64,000 nt of DNA from Pantoea sp. WMus005 (GCF_013415305.1 NZ_JACBXU010000001.1:868001-932000); one strand, 5' to 3'. Numbered from the stretch's first letter, positions 32,033-40,463 are shown. The notes: generated from the sequence alone by a model not told the origin. A program made the numbers and translations.

Positions 32033-33817
32033 ATGGCGTTTTTAAAAGAGAATAAACGCAAAACAGTAACGACATCGAACATTGATACTGATACAGTAAT
32101 TCATATTAGCTTACGAGATAGATTTATAAAAGATCAAGATCGCTCTGCAAATTTTGAGCGTTTACTCTACGAAAATTGCCCTACTATTTCTATTACTGAC
32201 AACAATATAAATATTACAATTGATAAACCTAATTTTGTTTATGCTAATCGACAATCACTTGTAGTACGTATTTGTAATGCAATACACAGTTTAGATGCAA
32301 CAGATCGGACTAAAGTAAATGTTTTTAATGAAACTGTACGTTTCTTAAAAATGACAGATGAACAAAAAATCAAGAATGCTTTCTGCATTGACACAATATC
32401 AATGTATATAAAAAATCTTGTTAGCTCACATAATCAAGGAAGTAAAGGGAAAACATTATCCGGTCGTCAAAATTCCATAAAAGCTTTATTGAAATCTATG
32501 GACTATGAACTATATAAAAAATGTGAAAGCATGTTTATTTCTTTTCCGGCAGATACGCAGAGTGTTTCTCCTTATACTGATGACGAAGTTAAAGAGCTTT
32601 TTTCTGCATTGCAAACTATATATATATGTTATGCTGCGCATCTCGAAAATGGTACTAAGCCTAAAGCTTTTCCTCTTTATGAACTAAAAGATCTAGCAGG
32701 TAATCATAAATATAAAAATAAGACATCAACAGAGAGAACAGTCTCATATAAAAATAGTGATACTGTATGGTTATCTGACTTGGTTAGGGTAGCCTATTTT
32801 ATGACATGTTTCTATACAGGTGCAAATGCGTCATCGTTATTAAAGTTAAGATTGTCTGACTTCAGCGAAGGTCTATTTAAAGATCTTAATAGAAAAACGT
32901 ATAAATTAAACACAAAAAAAGGAAGGCAGTCAGGGCGAACGAATGAAATTGATGTCGGCTTTACTAAGGATGCGAGATCTTTTTTTGAAAGTTGGATTAG
33001 TGTTAGCAAAAAAATAAATAAAGATGAAAATAGTTTTTTATTTCCTAATCCATCAATTAATAATAAATCATATATGACTGATAGTAACATGAGTGTCTTA
33101 AATAAAACTATTGTTGATCTTGGACTACCTGCCTTGAGTAGCCAACGTTTTAGAAAGACGAAAGCCTCACTGATTATGAGAGCAACAGAGAGTGTGTTCT
33201 TTGTTTCCCAGGGGCTCAATAATTCCGTTGAAACGGTTGCAAAACATTATGCAGATGGTAACCGTGTCACCACGGAATTCTCGCTGGCTTCCGCACTATA
33301 TATCAGAGAGCAGACTGCCTTGGGAAAGCCGTTAGATAAGGCCATCACTGAGAGTGCATTCCTGTACCACGACCCGCTTAAAGAGAGCGAAGCCAGCAAG
33401 AAATTTAAAAAGTTGACCAATGGCTTAAGATGCGGTGGAGCATTTAAGGATAAAGCGATAAAAGTAAAAGAGGTTTTGGTCAAAAATGGTCTGGCTGAAA
33501 ATCATGATGTGGTGGCTTGTCATAAATTCCTTGAGTGTTATGGATGCAGGCACCACGCTATTATTGCTGAGGTTGATGATATCTGGCTTTTACTCTCTTT
33601 TAATGATGTTATTCTGGAAACAGTGACAAGGCCTGCTATTAACTCCCGGCCATCAAACTTACTGAATAAGGTAAATAATACTATTCAGGTCATCATAGAA
33701 AGAATGAAAAAGGAGCATGCTGCGGTGTATAAGAGGGCCTATGATAAGTACCTAGATGGAGTGCATCCCCTTTGGCTGGATACGAATGACCTGGAATTAA
33801 TGCTGGGTATTTACTGA
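32033..33817 (+). CDS. Recombinase B of the island, degenerate active site (TnpB-like)
   Basis: 594 residues, markedly AT-rich coding sequence. It shares the tyrosine-recombinase scaffold but key residues differ: the Arg I box reads YTGANASSLLKL instead of TGxRxSE, and HxxR reads QRFRKTKA. A lysine strand (NTKKGRQSGRTNEIDV) and a terminal tyrosine (VAKHYADGN, about residue 403) remain. A C-terminal cysteine cluster (RCGG, then CHKFLECYGCRHH) suggests a zinc site. It may be structural or regulatory within a mixed recombinase complex. Its TGA overlaps the ATG of the next gene by one base. Confidence 0.82.
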   Translation: MAFLKENKRKTVTTSNIDTDTVIHISLRDRFIKDQDRSANFERLLYENCPTISITDNNINITIDKPNFVYANRQSLVVRICNAIHSLDATDRTKVNVFNETVRFLKMTDEQKIKNAFCIDTISMYIKNLVSSHNQGSKGKTLSGRQNSIKALLKSMDYELYKKCESMFISFPADTQSVSPYTDDEVKELFSALQTIYICYAAHLENGTKPKAFPLYELKDLAGNHKYKNKTSTERTVSYKNSDTVWLSDLVRVAYFMTCFYTGANASSLLKLRLSDFSEGLFKDLNRKTYKLNTKKGRQSGRTNEIDVGFTKDARSFFESWISVSKKINKDENSFLFPNPSINNKSYMTDSNMSVLNKTIVDLGLPALSSQRFRKTKASLIMRATESVFFVSQGLNNSVETVAKHYADGNRVTTEFSLASALYIREQTALGKPLDKAITESAFLYHDPLKESEASKKFKKLTNGLRCGGAFKDKAIKVKEVLVKNGLAENHDVVACHKFLECYGCRHHAIIAEVDDIWLLLSFNDVILETVTRPAINSRPSNLLNKVNNTIQVIIERMKKEHAAVYKRAYDKYLDGVHPLWLDTNDLELMLGIY

Positions 33818-35691
33818 TGAAAGAAGTTCTGAAATTTATTGATAGTAATAATATTTATGATGATCTGATCGTTTCTTTTGACACTGAAGGCAATCCATAT
33901 AGCTACTATGGTTCTGATAAGTGGTATTTATGGTCATTAGGCTTTAACGTTTCTTTCTCCAGATTATCTGGTACGTTCAAGTCGACAGTAAAATACCTAG
34001 TTCACGAGGTGATATCAAATGATAGCTTAAAGTCCAAAAAAAGTGCTATTAAAAATATCATTGAGGGTGCTGTTATTTTTGAAAAATGCATCACTAGATG
34101 TAATGGAGTATCATATGACTTTATTGATGATGATGAGGGTTTTAGGCGGTTATTAGTTGAAGCCAAAAGTAAAAGCTTAAAGTTTAAAACATGGAAGAAT
34201 AATCTTATTTTTTTATCTCATTTGCATAATGCAGAAGTAATAACCAGAGAGATAAAGAATAACGAAGAACTAGCATTATATTTATCTGTGAGTGGTGCAT
34301 CAGTCTCACAAGCAGTATGCATTCCAGAATCTATTGCGTCTAAATATTATGGTGAGGCACTGAGCGTTGTTGAAGCTTATTATCCTTATAGAAATGAAAT
34401 ATCTTCATGCTATGATGATTATGTGTCTGAGTATTTAGAATTATCAAAACGCTATAAGTCTAATATTTCCGCAAGAAGATATGCACTTAAGAATATTAAA
34501 CAGCTACCAAAAAAAATTGATATTCAATTTGACTATAGCGGCTCATGGTTATCCTGGCTCCGTGGAGCCTGTTATACCGTGATTGCGGCATTTACTGGCT
34601 GTCGGGATAGTGAGATAAAGTCTTTTGATATTTATTCCTATCAAGAGAAGAAATATGCAGGTATGACAGTTCCTGTTTTGCATGGTCTTGATACCAAACC
34701 TAATGCAGGAGGGGTAGCACGACACACCTCATGGGTAACGATACCGAGTGTTAAAAAATCTATCTTACTGCTTTGGGATGCATTTAGCTTTGCGCGTGAA
34801 AAGTGGAGAGCAAAAGCGGATTCAATAGTACATCCTGATGAAAGAAATGCTTTTCTTGAAAAGGTAGACAGCTTATTTGTTACGCTTCCCTATATGCGAG
34901 GACATCGACCTGAGGTTGGAAAACAATCATTAGCCCATTCTCTTAACACCTTCGTTAAATCCATTGGATATCGTGCTACAAAAAATGATGTTCAAGAGTT
35001 CGACTTACTAAACCCCTCAAGAAAAGGTGAGCTTAAAATTGGACAAATGTTGAAGGTTCATCCCCATGCATTTCGTCGGACATTTGCTGTTTATCTGGTG
35101 CGTAATAAGTTGGCTTCTCTGCTCGATATTAAGTATCAATTTAAGCATATGAATATAGCCATGACATCTTGGTATGCCAATCAGGCCAATATCGCTTCTT
35201 ATGTTGATATGATGATTGACAAAGATCTACAGTATGAAATTGCGGGTGAAAACCAGAACTATATGACAGATGTTTTTTACCATATTTATAATGAAGCTGA
35301 AACATTAGCTGGTCATGAAGGGAAAAGAATTAAAAACCTTAGGGCTGAGGGTGACACGCGTATCTACTTAAATCGAGAAGAAATTCGTAAGCAAGTTCAG
35401 GATGGTCGGCTTTCGATAGTTGAACACCCTGGAGGATACTGCACTAACCCAGATTGTGACCGAATTTGTGATATGACGACTTGCCAGTATAAAATTGTCA
35501 CAAAAGACAAGGCAAAAACACTCGTTAATATCAGAGAAAAGTTAATTATAAAATATAATGATATTGAATCTCTTGGGCTGGATATGCCGAATGTTACCTC
35601 GAAATTATTTTACGAAATCAGGGCAATTGAGCAGGTTTTATCAGAGCATCATCTTGAGCATGTTGCTTTTAATAAAAAGGATATCTATTGA
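33817..35691 (+). CDS. Tyrosine recombinase C of the island
   Basis: 624 residues. Complete catalytic set: Arg I in FTGCRDSEIKSF (about 260), Lys in DTKPNAGG, HxxR in HPHAFRRTFAVYL (about 417), then KHMNIAMTSWYANQ with His and nucleophile Tyr near 452. A C-terminal four-cysteine motif, CTNPDCDRICDMTTC (about 545-560), is probably zinc-binding and recalls recombinase B. It overlaps its neighbours by one base on each side (TGATG), so the genes are translationally coupled. Confidence 0.88.
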   Translation: MKEVLKFIDSNNIYDDLIVSFDTEGNPYSYYGSDKWYLWSLGFNVSFSRLSGTFKSTVKYLVHEVISNDSLKSKKSAIKNIIEGAVIFEKCITRCNGVSYDFIDDDEGFRRLLVEAKSKSLKFKTWKNNLIFLSHLHNAEVITREIKNNEELALYLSVSGASVSQAVCIPESIASKYYGEALSVVEAYYPYRNEISSCYDDYVSEYLELSKRYKSNISARRYALKNIKQLPKKIDIQFDYSGSWLSWLRGACYTVIAAFTGCRDSEIKSFDIYSYQEKKYAGMTVPVLHGLDTKPNAGGVARHTSWVTIPSVKKSILLLWDAFSFAREKWRAKADSIVHPDERNAFLEKVDSLFVTLPYMRGHRPEVGKQSLAHSLNTFVKSIGYRATKNDVQEFDLLNPSRKGELKIGQMLKVHPHAFRRTFAVYLVRNKLASLLDIKYQFKHMNIAMTSWYANQANIASYVDMMIDKDLQYEIAGENQNYMTDVFYHIYNEAETLAGHEGKRIKNLRAEGDTRIYLNREEIRKQVQDGRLSIVEHPGGYCTNPDCDRICDMTTCQYKIVTKDKAKTLVNIREKLIIKYNDIESLGLDMPNVTSKLFYEIRAIEQVLSEHHLEHVAFNKKDIY

Positions 35692-36167
35692 TGATTGATG
35701 AAGAGACTCTCTCTGACCGAGGTAAACAGACCATAATCAGGCTTGAACGGGCACTTGAACGTTTGTTGAACGGCGTCCCGGAGCGGACTCCCCACGATGG
35801 GCGAGTAAGTCTGAGCCGTATCAATCAGGAAGCGGGTCTGAGTTCGGGGGGGATCTACTACTACGATGAGTTTGTCCAGAAAGCTAAAAGAGCTCTTCAC
35901 GAAAGAAAGCTCGATAACGCAGTGTCTACTATCGAGTCAGGTAAAGCCTCGGTGGATAAAATGCGCGTACAAAGGGACAAACAACACGAGTTAAAAGAGC
36001 GTTACAGGTCTCAACGAGACGATATCAAAGCCTTCTGCGATAAGATTATTGCTAAAAATGCTCAGTTAGAATTCTCTTTGTTCGAAGCATTAGATAAGAT
36101 CGAGGATCTGGAAAGGGAAGTATCAGCACTCAAGGTTGTTGATATAAGCAGCAGGAGAAGTCAGTGA
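35691..36167 (+). CDS. TnpC-like small DNA-binding/coiled-coil protein
   Basis: 158 residues from ATG 35691, overlapping the previous stop. The N-terminal half looks like a helix-turn-helix (VSLSRINQEAGLSSGGIYYYDEFVQKA); the C-terminal half is highly charged and heptad-like (KMRVQRDKQHELKERYRSQRDD onward), predicted coiled coil. This layout matches TnpC of Tn554 (DUF6262-type proteins), which affects orientation and frequency of transposition. The assignment rests on architecture and position, not on alignment. Confidence 0.7.
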   Translation: MIDEETLSDRGKQTIIRLERALERLLNGVPERTPHDGRVSLSRINQEAGLSSGGIYYYDEFVQKAKRALHERKLDNAVSTIESGKASVDKMRVQRDKQHELKERYRSQRDDIKAFCDKIIAKNAQLEFSLFEALDKIEDLEREVSALKVVDISSRRSQ

Positions 36168-38092
36168 TTTTGTACATAGCTGAAAAACCAAGTGTGGGCA
36201 GGGCAGTTGCTGATGTTCTGCCTAAACCACATCAAAAAGGGGACGGGTTTATTAGAACCGCAAACGGTGATGTGGTGACTTGGTGTATTGGCCATTTACT
36301 CGAACAGGCTGAGCCTGATGCCTATAACCCTGACTTTAAAAAGTGGCGCAGAGAGCATTTACCTATAGTGCCAATAGAGTGGAAACACTCGGTAAAGCCT
36401 GCCACGCAGAAGCAATTCAACGTTATAAAAAAATTGATTAACGAAGCAGATGTGCTGGTCAATATGGGCGACCCCGATAGGGTCGGGCAAATTCTGGTTG
36501 ATGAGATTATCAATTATTGCGGTGTCCCAAAAGAGAAACGTGAAGCAGCTAAGCGCTGTTTAATTAACGATATGAACGCTGATGCTATTCAACGTGCGTT
36601 AAATGATCTACGCCGCAATATCGACTTTATCCCTCTGGCTACTTCAGCATTAGCGCGTGCACGCGCTGACTGGCTCTATGGTATCAATATGACCCGTTTA
36701 TGTACCTTAAGAGGGCAGTCATCGGGTTATAACGGTGTGCTGTCTGTAGGACGGGTACAGACGCCGGTATTAGGTTTGGTCGTTAATCGTGATTTAGAAA
36801 TCGAGAATTTTGTCTCTAAACCCTTTTATGACGTGTTTATCGATCTTAAAACCGATAAAGACCAAATTTATACAGCAAAATGGAAACCGAGTGCCGCCTG
36901 TGAACCCTATATGGATGAAGATGGGCGACTGATACTGAAAAAGCTGGCTGAAACCGTGTTAAAGAAGGTAACAGGCCAGCAAGGAACCGTGGTTGCTGTA
37001 ACCGAAGAACGTGCAAAACAAGCCCCGCCATTACCCTATAACTTGTCCGCACTGCAAATCGATGCTTCCAGACGTTTTAATCTCAATGCCCAGAAGACGC
37101 TGGATGTGTGCCAGCAGCTATATGAGAAACATAAGCTGATTACCTATCCTCGTTCAGATTGTCGCTATCTACCCAGCGGACACTTTGGCGATATACATAG
37201 AGTCACTCAAGCGATCGCTAAAACCGTCCCAGGACTGGCGACAGCTGTTGAAATTGCCGATCTGTCAGTTAAATCTAAGGCGTGGAATGATGATAAGGTC
37301 AGTGCGCACCATGCGATTATCCCGACCAGTCGTGGGGTTGATACGAGTCGTCTGTCGCTTGATGAGCAGAACATCTATGAACTGGTTGCCAGACAGTATC
37401 TGATGCAGTTCTATCCACCTTTTCAATATCAAGAAAAGCAGATCGATACCGAAGTCGGTGGCGGATTGTTTATCAGCAGGCAGAAAGAGGTTGTGGATAA
37501 AGGCTGGAAGGCACTATTGCCGGAGAGGAAATCATCATCTGAAGATCCCGAGTTTTCAGCTGTAAGATTGCCAAATGTTATCAAAGGGGAGGGGGTACTC
37601 TGTGTCGATGGCAAGCTCGATGAAAAACAGACTTCACCGCCACGCCACTTTACCGATGCTTCTTTACTATCAGCTATGACGGGCATTGCCAGATACGTGA
37701 CTGACAGAGCGATTAAAAAGGTACTTAGAGAAACCGATGGATTGGGAACAGAAGCGACCAGAGCAGGCATCATTGAGTTGTTATTTAAGCGCGACTATCT
37801 GACCAAAAAAGGCAAAGAAATTCATGCTACGGATATTGGCCGACGATTGATTCTGTCCCTGCCGGAAGCCATGACCAAGCCAGATATGACTGCACATTGG
37901 GAGTCCCAACTAGAAGCGATTTCTGAGAAAAAAATCAAGTATGGTCAGTTTATGCAACCAATGGTTGATGGTTTGCACGAGTTTATTCATCAAGTGGACA
38001 ATATCCGTTTTGATGGGCTTAGAGGATTAGGTAAGGCCTCCTATAAAAAAACTGCAGTAAAAAAGTCAGTAAAAAGGCAGAGTGAAGACTGA
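36164..38092 (+). CDS. topB: Complete element-borne DNA topoisomerase III
   Basis: 642 residues, type IA topoisomerase collinear with the disrupted host TopB. It starts GTG 36164, overlapping the TnpC-like stop by four bases, so it belongs to the recombinase operon. E7 (YIAEKPSVGR), D103 and D105 are present, as is the catalytic tyrosine in [13 protein letters not shown]. Residue 107, glutamate in the DPDREG motif of the host gene, is valine (DPDRVG), at exactly the codon where the island inserts in the host gene. The basic C-terminal tail is kept. It probably replaces the lost host function; whether V107 lowers activity is unknown. Confidence 0.93.
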   Translation: MILYIAEKPSVGRAVADVLPKPHQKGDGFIRTANGDVVTWCIGHLLEQAEPDAYNPDFKKWRREHLPIVPIEWKHSVKPATQKQFNVIKKLINEADVLVNMGDPDRVGQILVDEIINYCGVPKEKREAAKRCLINDMNADAIQRALNDLRRNIDFIPLATSALARARADWLYGINMTRLCTLRGQSSGYNGVLSVGRVQTPVLGLVVNRDLEIENFVSKPFYDVFIDLKTDKDQIYTAKWKPSAACEPYMDEDGRLILKKLAETVLKKVTGQQGTVVAVTEERAKQAPPLPYNLSALQIDASRRFNLNAQKTLDVCQQLYEKHKLITYPRSDCRYLPSGHFGDIHRVTQAIAKTVPGLATAVEIADLSVKSKAWNDDKVSAHHAIIPTSRGVDTSRLSLDEQNIYELVARQYLMQFYPPFQYQEKQIDTEVGGGLFISRQKEVVDKGWKALLPERKSSSEDPEFSAVRLPNVIKGEGVLCVDGKLDEKQTSPPRHFTDASLLSAMTGIARYVTDRAIKKVLRETDGLGTEATRAGIIELLFKRDYLTKKGKEIHATDIGRRLILSLPEAMTKPDMTAHWESQLEAISEKKIKYGQFMQPMVDGLHEFIHQVDNIRFDGLRGLGKASYKKTAVKKSVKRQSED

Positions 38093-38166
38093 TCGCAATT
38101 GATGCTGAGGTTGATATTACTTCGTGTAGTAAAAAAATATGCTATGCCGCATAGCAAGACCCTAGA

Positions 38167-38202
38167 CAAAGAAGGATGTCCTCTATTTGGCATCCTCCTT
38201 TG
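38167..38202. terminator. Convergent terminator after element topB
   Basis: CAAAGAAGGATG / CATCCTCCTTTG, a 12-bp stem with one mismatch, 12-base loop, between the topB operon and the convergent gene ending at 38204. Confidence 0.65.
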
Positions 38203-38203
38203 T

Positions 38204-38677
38204 TTACAGAGATAACAGCTGGTTAACTGCTTGTAGCTTGCCATTTAGCTGATTTAGTTTTTCAGCAGTATCTTGTTGTAATCTCATTATTTTAAGCTTT
38301 TTTTTCGGTATTTTTTCCAGAAACTCTTGATAGGCCTCCAGCTCGTAGCGGATCTGCGCCAATTCTTTTTCTAATTTTTTCTTTTCAGAAGAGAGCAAAA
38401 GCGTTGCATCATTAACGACATGAAGTGGTGGATGATTTATCACACCAAAGGAAAACTGGTAACTAATATTTTTTACCTTCCCATCTGCCTTTACAAGGCC
38501 TTGATGCCTTAGCTGATAGATACCACGGTCAATCAGCCCTGCAGCCTGTTTCTCCGTGAGTTGAAATTCAGTAATTGCTATATTAATCAATTGACTGCGT
38601 AGTACTTTATGATTTCTGAGCTGGTTCAAAATATGACGAAATTTTTTACTGCTGCTGAATGAGATCCCTTGGTTCAT
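38204..38677 (-). CDS. Predicted winged-helix/coiled-coil protein, unknown
   Basis: 157 residues; not recognised. The first 75 residues look like a winged helix (LRNHKVLRSQLINIAITEFQL, then DRGIYQLRHQGLVKADGK). Residues 90-157 are charged and heptad-like (SSEKKKLEKELAQIRYELEAYQEF), predicted coiled coil. It is transcribed divergently from an XRE repressor across two shared palindromes, so it is likely under that repressor. It could be a DNA-binding accessory of the island's maintenance or excision; no function can be assigned. Confidence 0.7.
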   Translation of the reverse strand: MNQGISFSSSKKFRHILNQLRNHKVLRSQLINIAITEFQLTEKQAAGLIDRGIYQLRHQGLVKADGKVKNISYQFSFGVINHPPLHVVNDATLLLSSEKKKLEKELAQIRYELEAYQEFLEKIPKKKLKIMRLQQDTAEKLNQLNGKLQAVNQLLSL

Positions 38678-38703
38678 ATCGGTAAAAACTCACAGGCCAA
38701 AAA

Positions 38704-38718
38704 CTTAGGATTGCTAAG
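38704..38718. promoter_or_regulatory. Operator 1, CTTAG-N5-CTAAG
   Basis: CTTAG-GATTG-CTAAG, a perfect dyad 27 bases before the start of the minus-strand gene at 38677. Same arms and spacing as the second site 34 bases away. Confidence 0.65.
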
Positions 38719-38737
38719 TATACAGGAGTGAGAGAAA

Positions 38738-38752
38738 CTTAGACAATCTAAG
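38738..38752. promoter_or_regulatory. Operator 2, CTTAG-N5-CTAAG
   Basis: CTTAG-ACAAT-CTAAG, a perfect dyad 30 bases before the repressor start. With operator 1 it fits binding of two repressor dimers on the shared promoter region. Confidence 0.65.
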
Positions 38753-38781
38753 CATCCGAGACGTCAGATGATGAAAATACT

Positions 38782-39087
38782 TTGCAGAATAACCCCTTCC
38801 CAGAACGACTCAGGCAGGCCAGAAAAAAAGCCGGTTTGTCCCAAAAGGACTTGGGGATCAGAGCTGGTATGGATGAAGGCTCGGCTAGCGGACGTATGAA
38901 TCATTACGAAAAGGGGCGGCATATCCCAGATATAGATATGCTGAAAAAGCTGGCTAGAGAGCTTGGTGTCCCGCTGAGTTACTTTTTTTGTGAAGATGAG
39001 CTGAGTGCAGAACTCGTTTGCCTGTTTAATAATCTGGATGAACAGGCAAAACTGAGTCTGATTAGTAAATTGCGTAAAAGTATATGA
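38782..39087 (+). CDS. XRE-family transcriptional regulator
   Basis: 101 residues; Cro/CI-type helix-turn-helix at residues 8-65 (LRQARKKAGLSQKDLGIRAGMDEGSASGRMNHYEKG, then PDIDMLKKLARELGVPLSYFF). A short acidic tail follows. The TTG at 38782 is the only plausible start in this frame, and its ribosome site is weak, consistent with low expression. It presumably binds the two CTTAG-N5-CTAAG operators just upstream, controlling itself and the divergent gene. Confidence 0.8.
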   Translation: MQNNPFPERLRQARKKAGLSQKDLGIRAGMDEGSASGRMNHYEKGRHIPDIDMLKKLARELGVPLSYFFCEDELSAELVCLFNNLDEQAKLSLISKLRKSI

Positions 39088-39161
39088 TTTTTATGAAAAA
39101 TTGGGCATGGATCACTATGATGAGGATCGCTTCTGGGTAATTAAATTATCCAGGAAGTGAG

Positions 39162-39230
39162 ATGAAAAAACTTATACCGCAGTATAAAAAATTATGTATT
39201 CGTACTTATCAAAGAGTAACTTTTTGCTAG
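39162..39230 (+). CDS. Possible 22-residue basic peptide
   Basis: ATG preceded by AGGAAG at good spacing; product begins MKKLIPQYKKLC and is rich in Lys and Tyr. No family recognised. It is short enough to occur by chance; listed because of its ribosome site and position between repressor and RT gene. Confidence 0.2.
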   Translation: MKKLIPQYKKLCIRTYQRVTFC

Positions 39231-39391
39231 TATACAAATCTTCGTTGCTATTACCATAAATATTTCAATACATACCTAAAGAAAAACTACTATTATCTTC
39301 ATTGTATTGCGCACCGCAATTATCCACCGAAATTGAGGTCAGCACGAGGTTCGTATTTATCTGGTTCTTGCGATGATTTACCCACTTGTAT

Positions 39392-39400
39392 AATAAAATG
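39392..39400. repeat. IS target-site duplication, left copy
   Basis: AATAAAATG, repeated exactly at 40455-40463 on the other side of the IS; 9 bp is the normal IS903 duplication length. Confidence 0.93.
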
Positions 39401-40454
39401 GGCTTTGTTGAATAAATCGGATTTAGATAAAAACTCCCCCTGTCAGTAAGCTCCTCAGGCAATTCGCACACTTTCTGGCATCCCTGCACGCGTCATTTTG
39501 TTTAAGGCACGGATCATGGCCATAGCTTCTCCAACCTGCGCATTGTAATCCCGCAGCGTAAGATGCCCACCAAACAGCTGTTTTACACGGTACATCGCCG
39601 TTTCGGCCACCGAACGTCGGTTATAAGCCCTGTTCCATTTCCAGTACGCATTGCTTCCCGTAAGCCGCTGCCTCGCCACCGCCTGATTTCTGTCGGCATA
39701 CTCCATCGGCCAGTAACCTGCACGGATCCGTGGTGGGATAAGCGCCTTGATTTTCTTACGACGCAGCTCGTCGTGACACCGTTTTGTGTCATAAGCTCCG
39801 TCGGCTGAAGCTACCTGGATTTTCCGGTGGGTCTGGCGGATAAGCCCCGGGAATGCCTCCGCATCGGTCACGTTGTTAAGAGATAGGTCAGCACAGATAA
39901 CCTCGTGGGTATCGGCGTCCACGGCCAGGTGTAGTTTGCGCCAGACGCGGCGTTTTTCCTGACCATGCTTTTTCACTTTCCACTCGCCCTCACCGAAGAC
40001 TTTTAAGCCGGTGGAGTCGATAACCAGGTGAGCAATCTCGCCGCGCGTGGGATTTTTGAAAGGGATGCTGACGGACTTAGCTCGCCTGCTGACGCAGGAA
40101 TAATCCGGGCAACGGAGCGAGAGCTTCATTAAGTTAAAAATGGAATCAACGAACCCTGAGCGGCCCGAAGTGTGAGGCCAAAGATGCGTTTGAGCATCAG
40201 TACGGTGGAAATGGCGAGCTCAGAATAGTGTTGCGGACGGCCACGTGAAGACGTTTGGGGTTCATCGTACCAGGCCTGTATGGCCTGTTCATCCAACCAG
40301 AATGTCAGCGAGCCCCGATTGACGAGCGCCTTGTTGTAGGCGTTCCAGTTAGTGATTTTGAACTTTTGTTTTGCCACGGGATATCGCTACGGGATCAGGA
40401 ATGTGGTGATCTGATCCTGATTACAGCCAAAAGTTCGATTTATTCAACAAAGCC
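39401..40454 (-). mobile_element. IS903-like element (IS5 family), 1054 bp
   Basis: 18-bp perfect terminal inverted repeats GGCTTTGTTGAATAAATC (39401-39418 and complement 40437-40454), the IS903 type. Length is three bases short of the 1057 bp I recall for IS903. Flanked by 9-bp duplications. It sits in a non-coding part of the island, so it seems not to break a gene. The transposase is frameshifted (next entry). Confidence 0.94.
39455..40377 (-). pseudogene. IS903-type transposase, frameshifted
   Basis: Two frames together cover an IS903 DDE transposase. 40377-40129 encodes the N-terminus (MAKQKFKITNWNAYNKALVN ... LRAAQG) and then stops after SLIPFLT. 40129-39455 continues in another frame from MKLSLRCPDYSCVS to MPESVRIA, with the DDE residues in HLVIDSTGLKVFG, ASADGAYD and the NRRSVAETAMYR region. 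Loss of one base near 40160 explains the break. IS903 normally has one frame, so this reads as an inactivating deletion rather than programmed frameshifting. Confidence 0.88.
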
Positions 40455-40463
40455 AATAAAATG
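40455..40463. repeat. IS target-site duplication, right copy
   Basis: AATAAAATG, identical to 39392-39400. Confidence 0.93.

Larger units (their letters stand above)
39088..39400. other. Gene-poor stretch before the IS
   Basis: 313 AT-rich bases. The best small frame is ATG 39162 to TAG 39230 (listed separately). A minus-strand frame ending at 39265 crosses into the IS and, once the IS is removed, hits a stop without a start; possibly a remnant. I see no other gene. Confidence 0.5.

Noticed and set aside
39088-39160. Short frames directly after the XRE gene (15-17 codons)
   Set aside because: Very short, no ribosome site, overlapping alternatives; likely chance.
39265-39489. 74-codon minus-strand frame spanning the IS edge
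   Set aside because: Its start lies inside the IS; when the IS is removed a stop precedes the frame and no start remains. At best a gene remnant.
40129-40377. Two-frame IS transposase with programmed frameshifting
   Set aside because: The element is of the IS903 type, which uses one frame, and the junction lacks an obvious slippery heptamer; a simple deletion is more likely.
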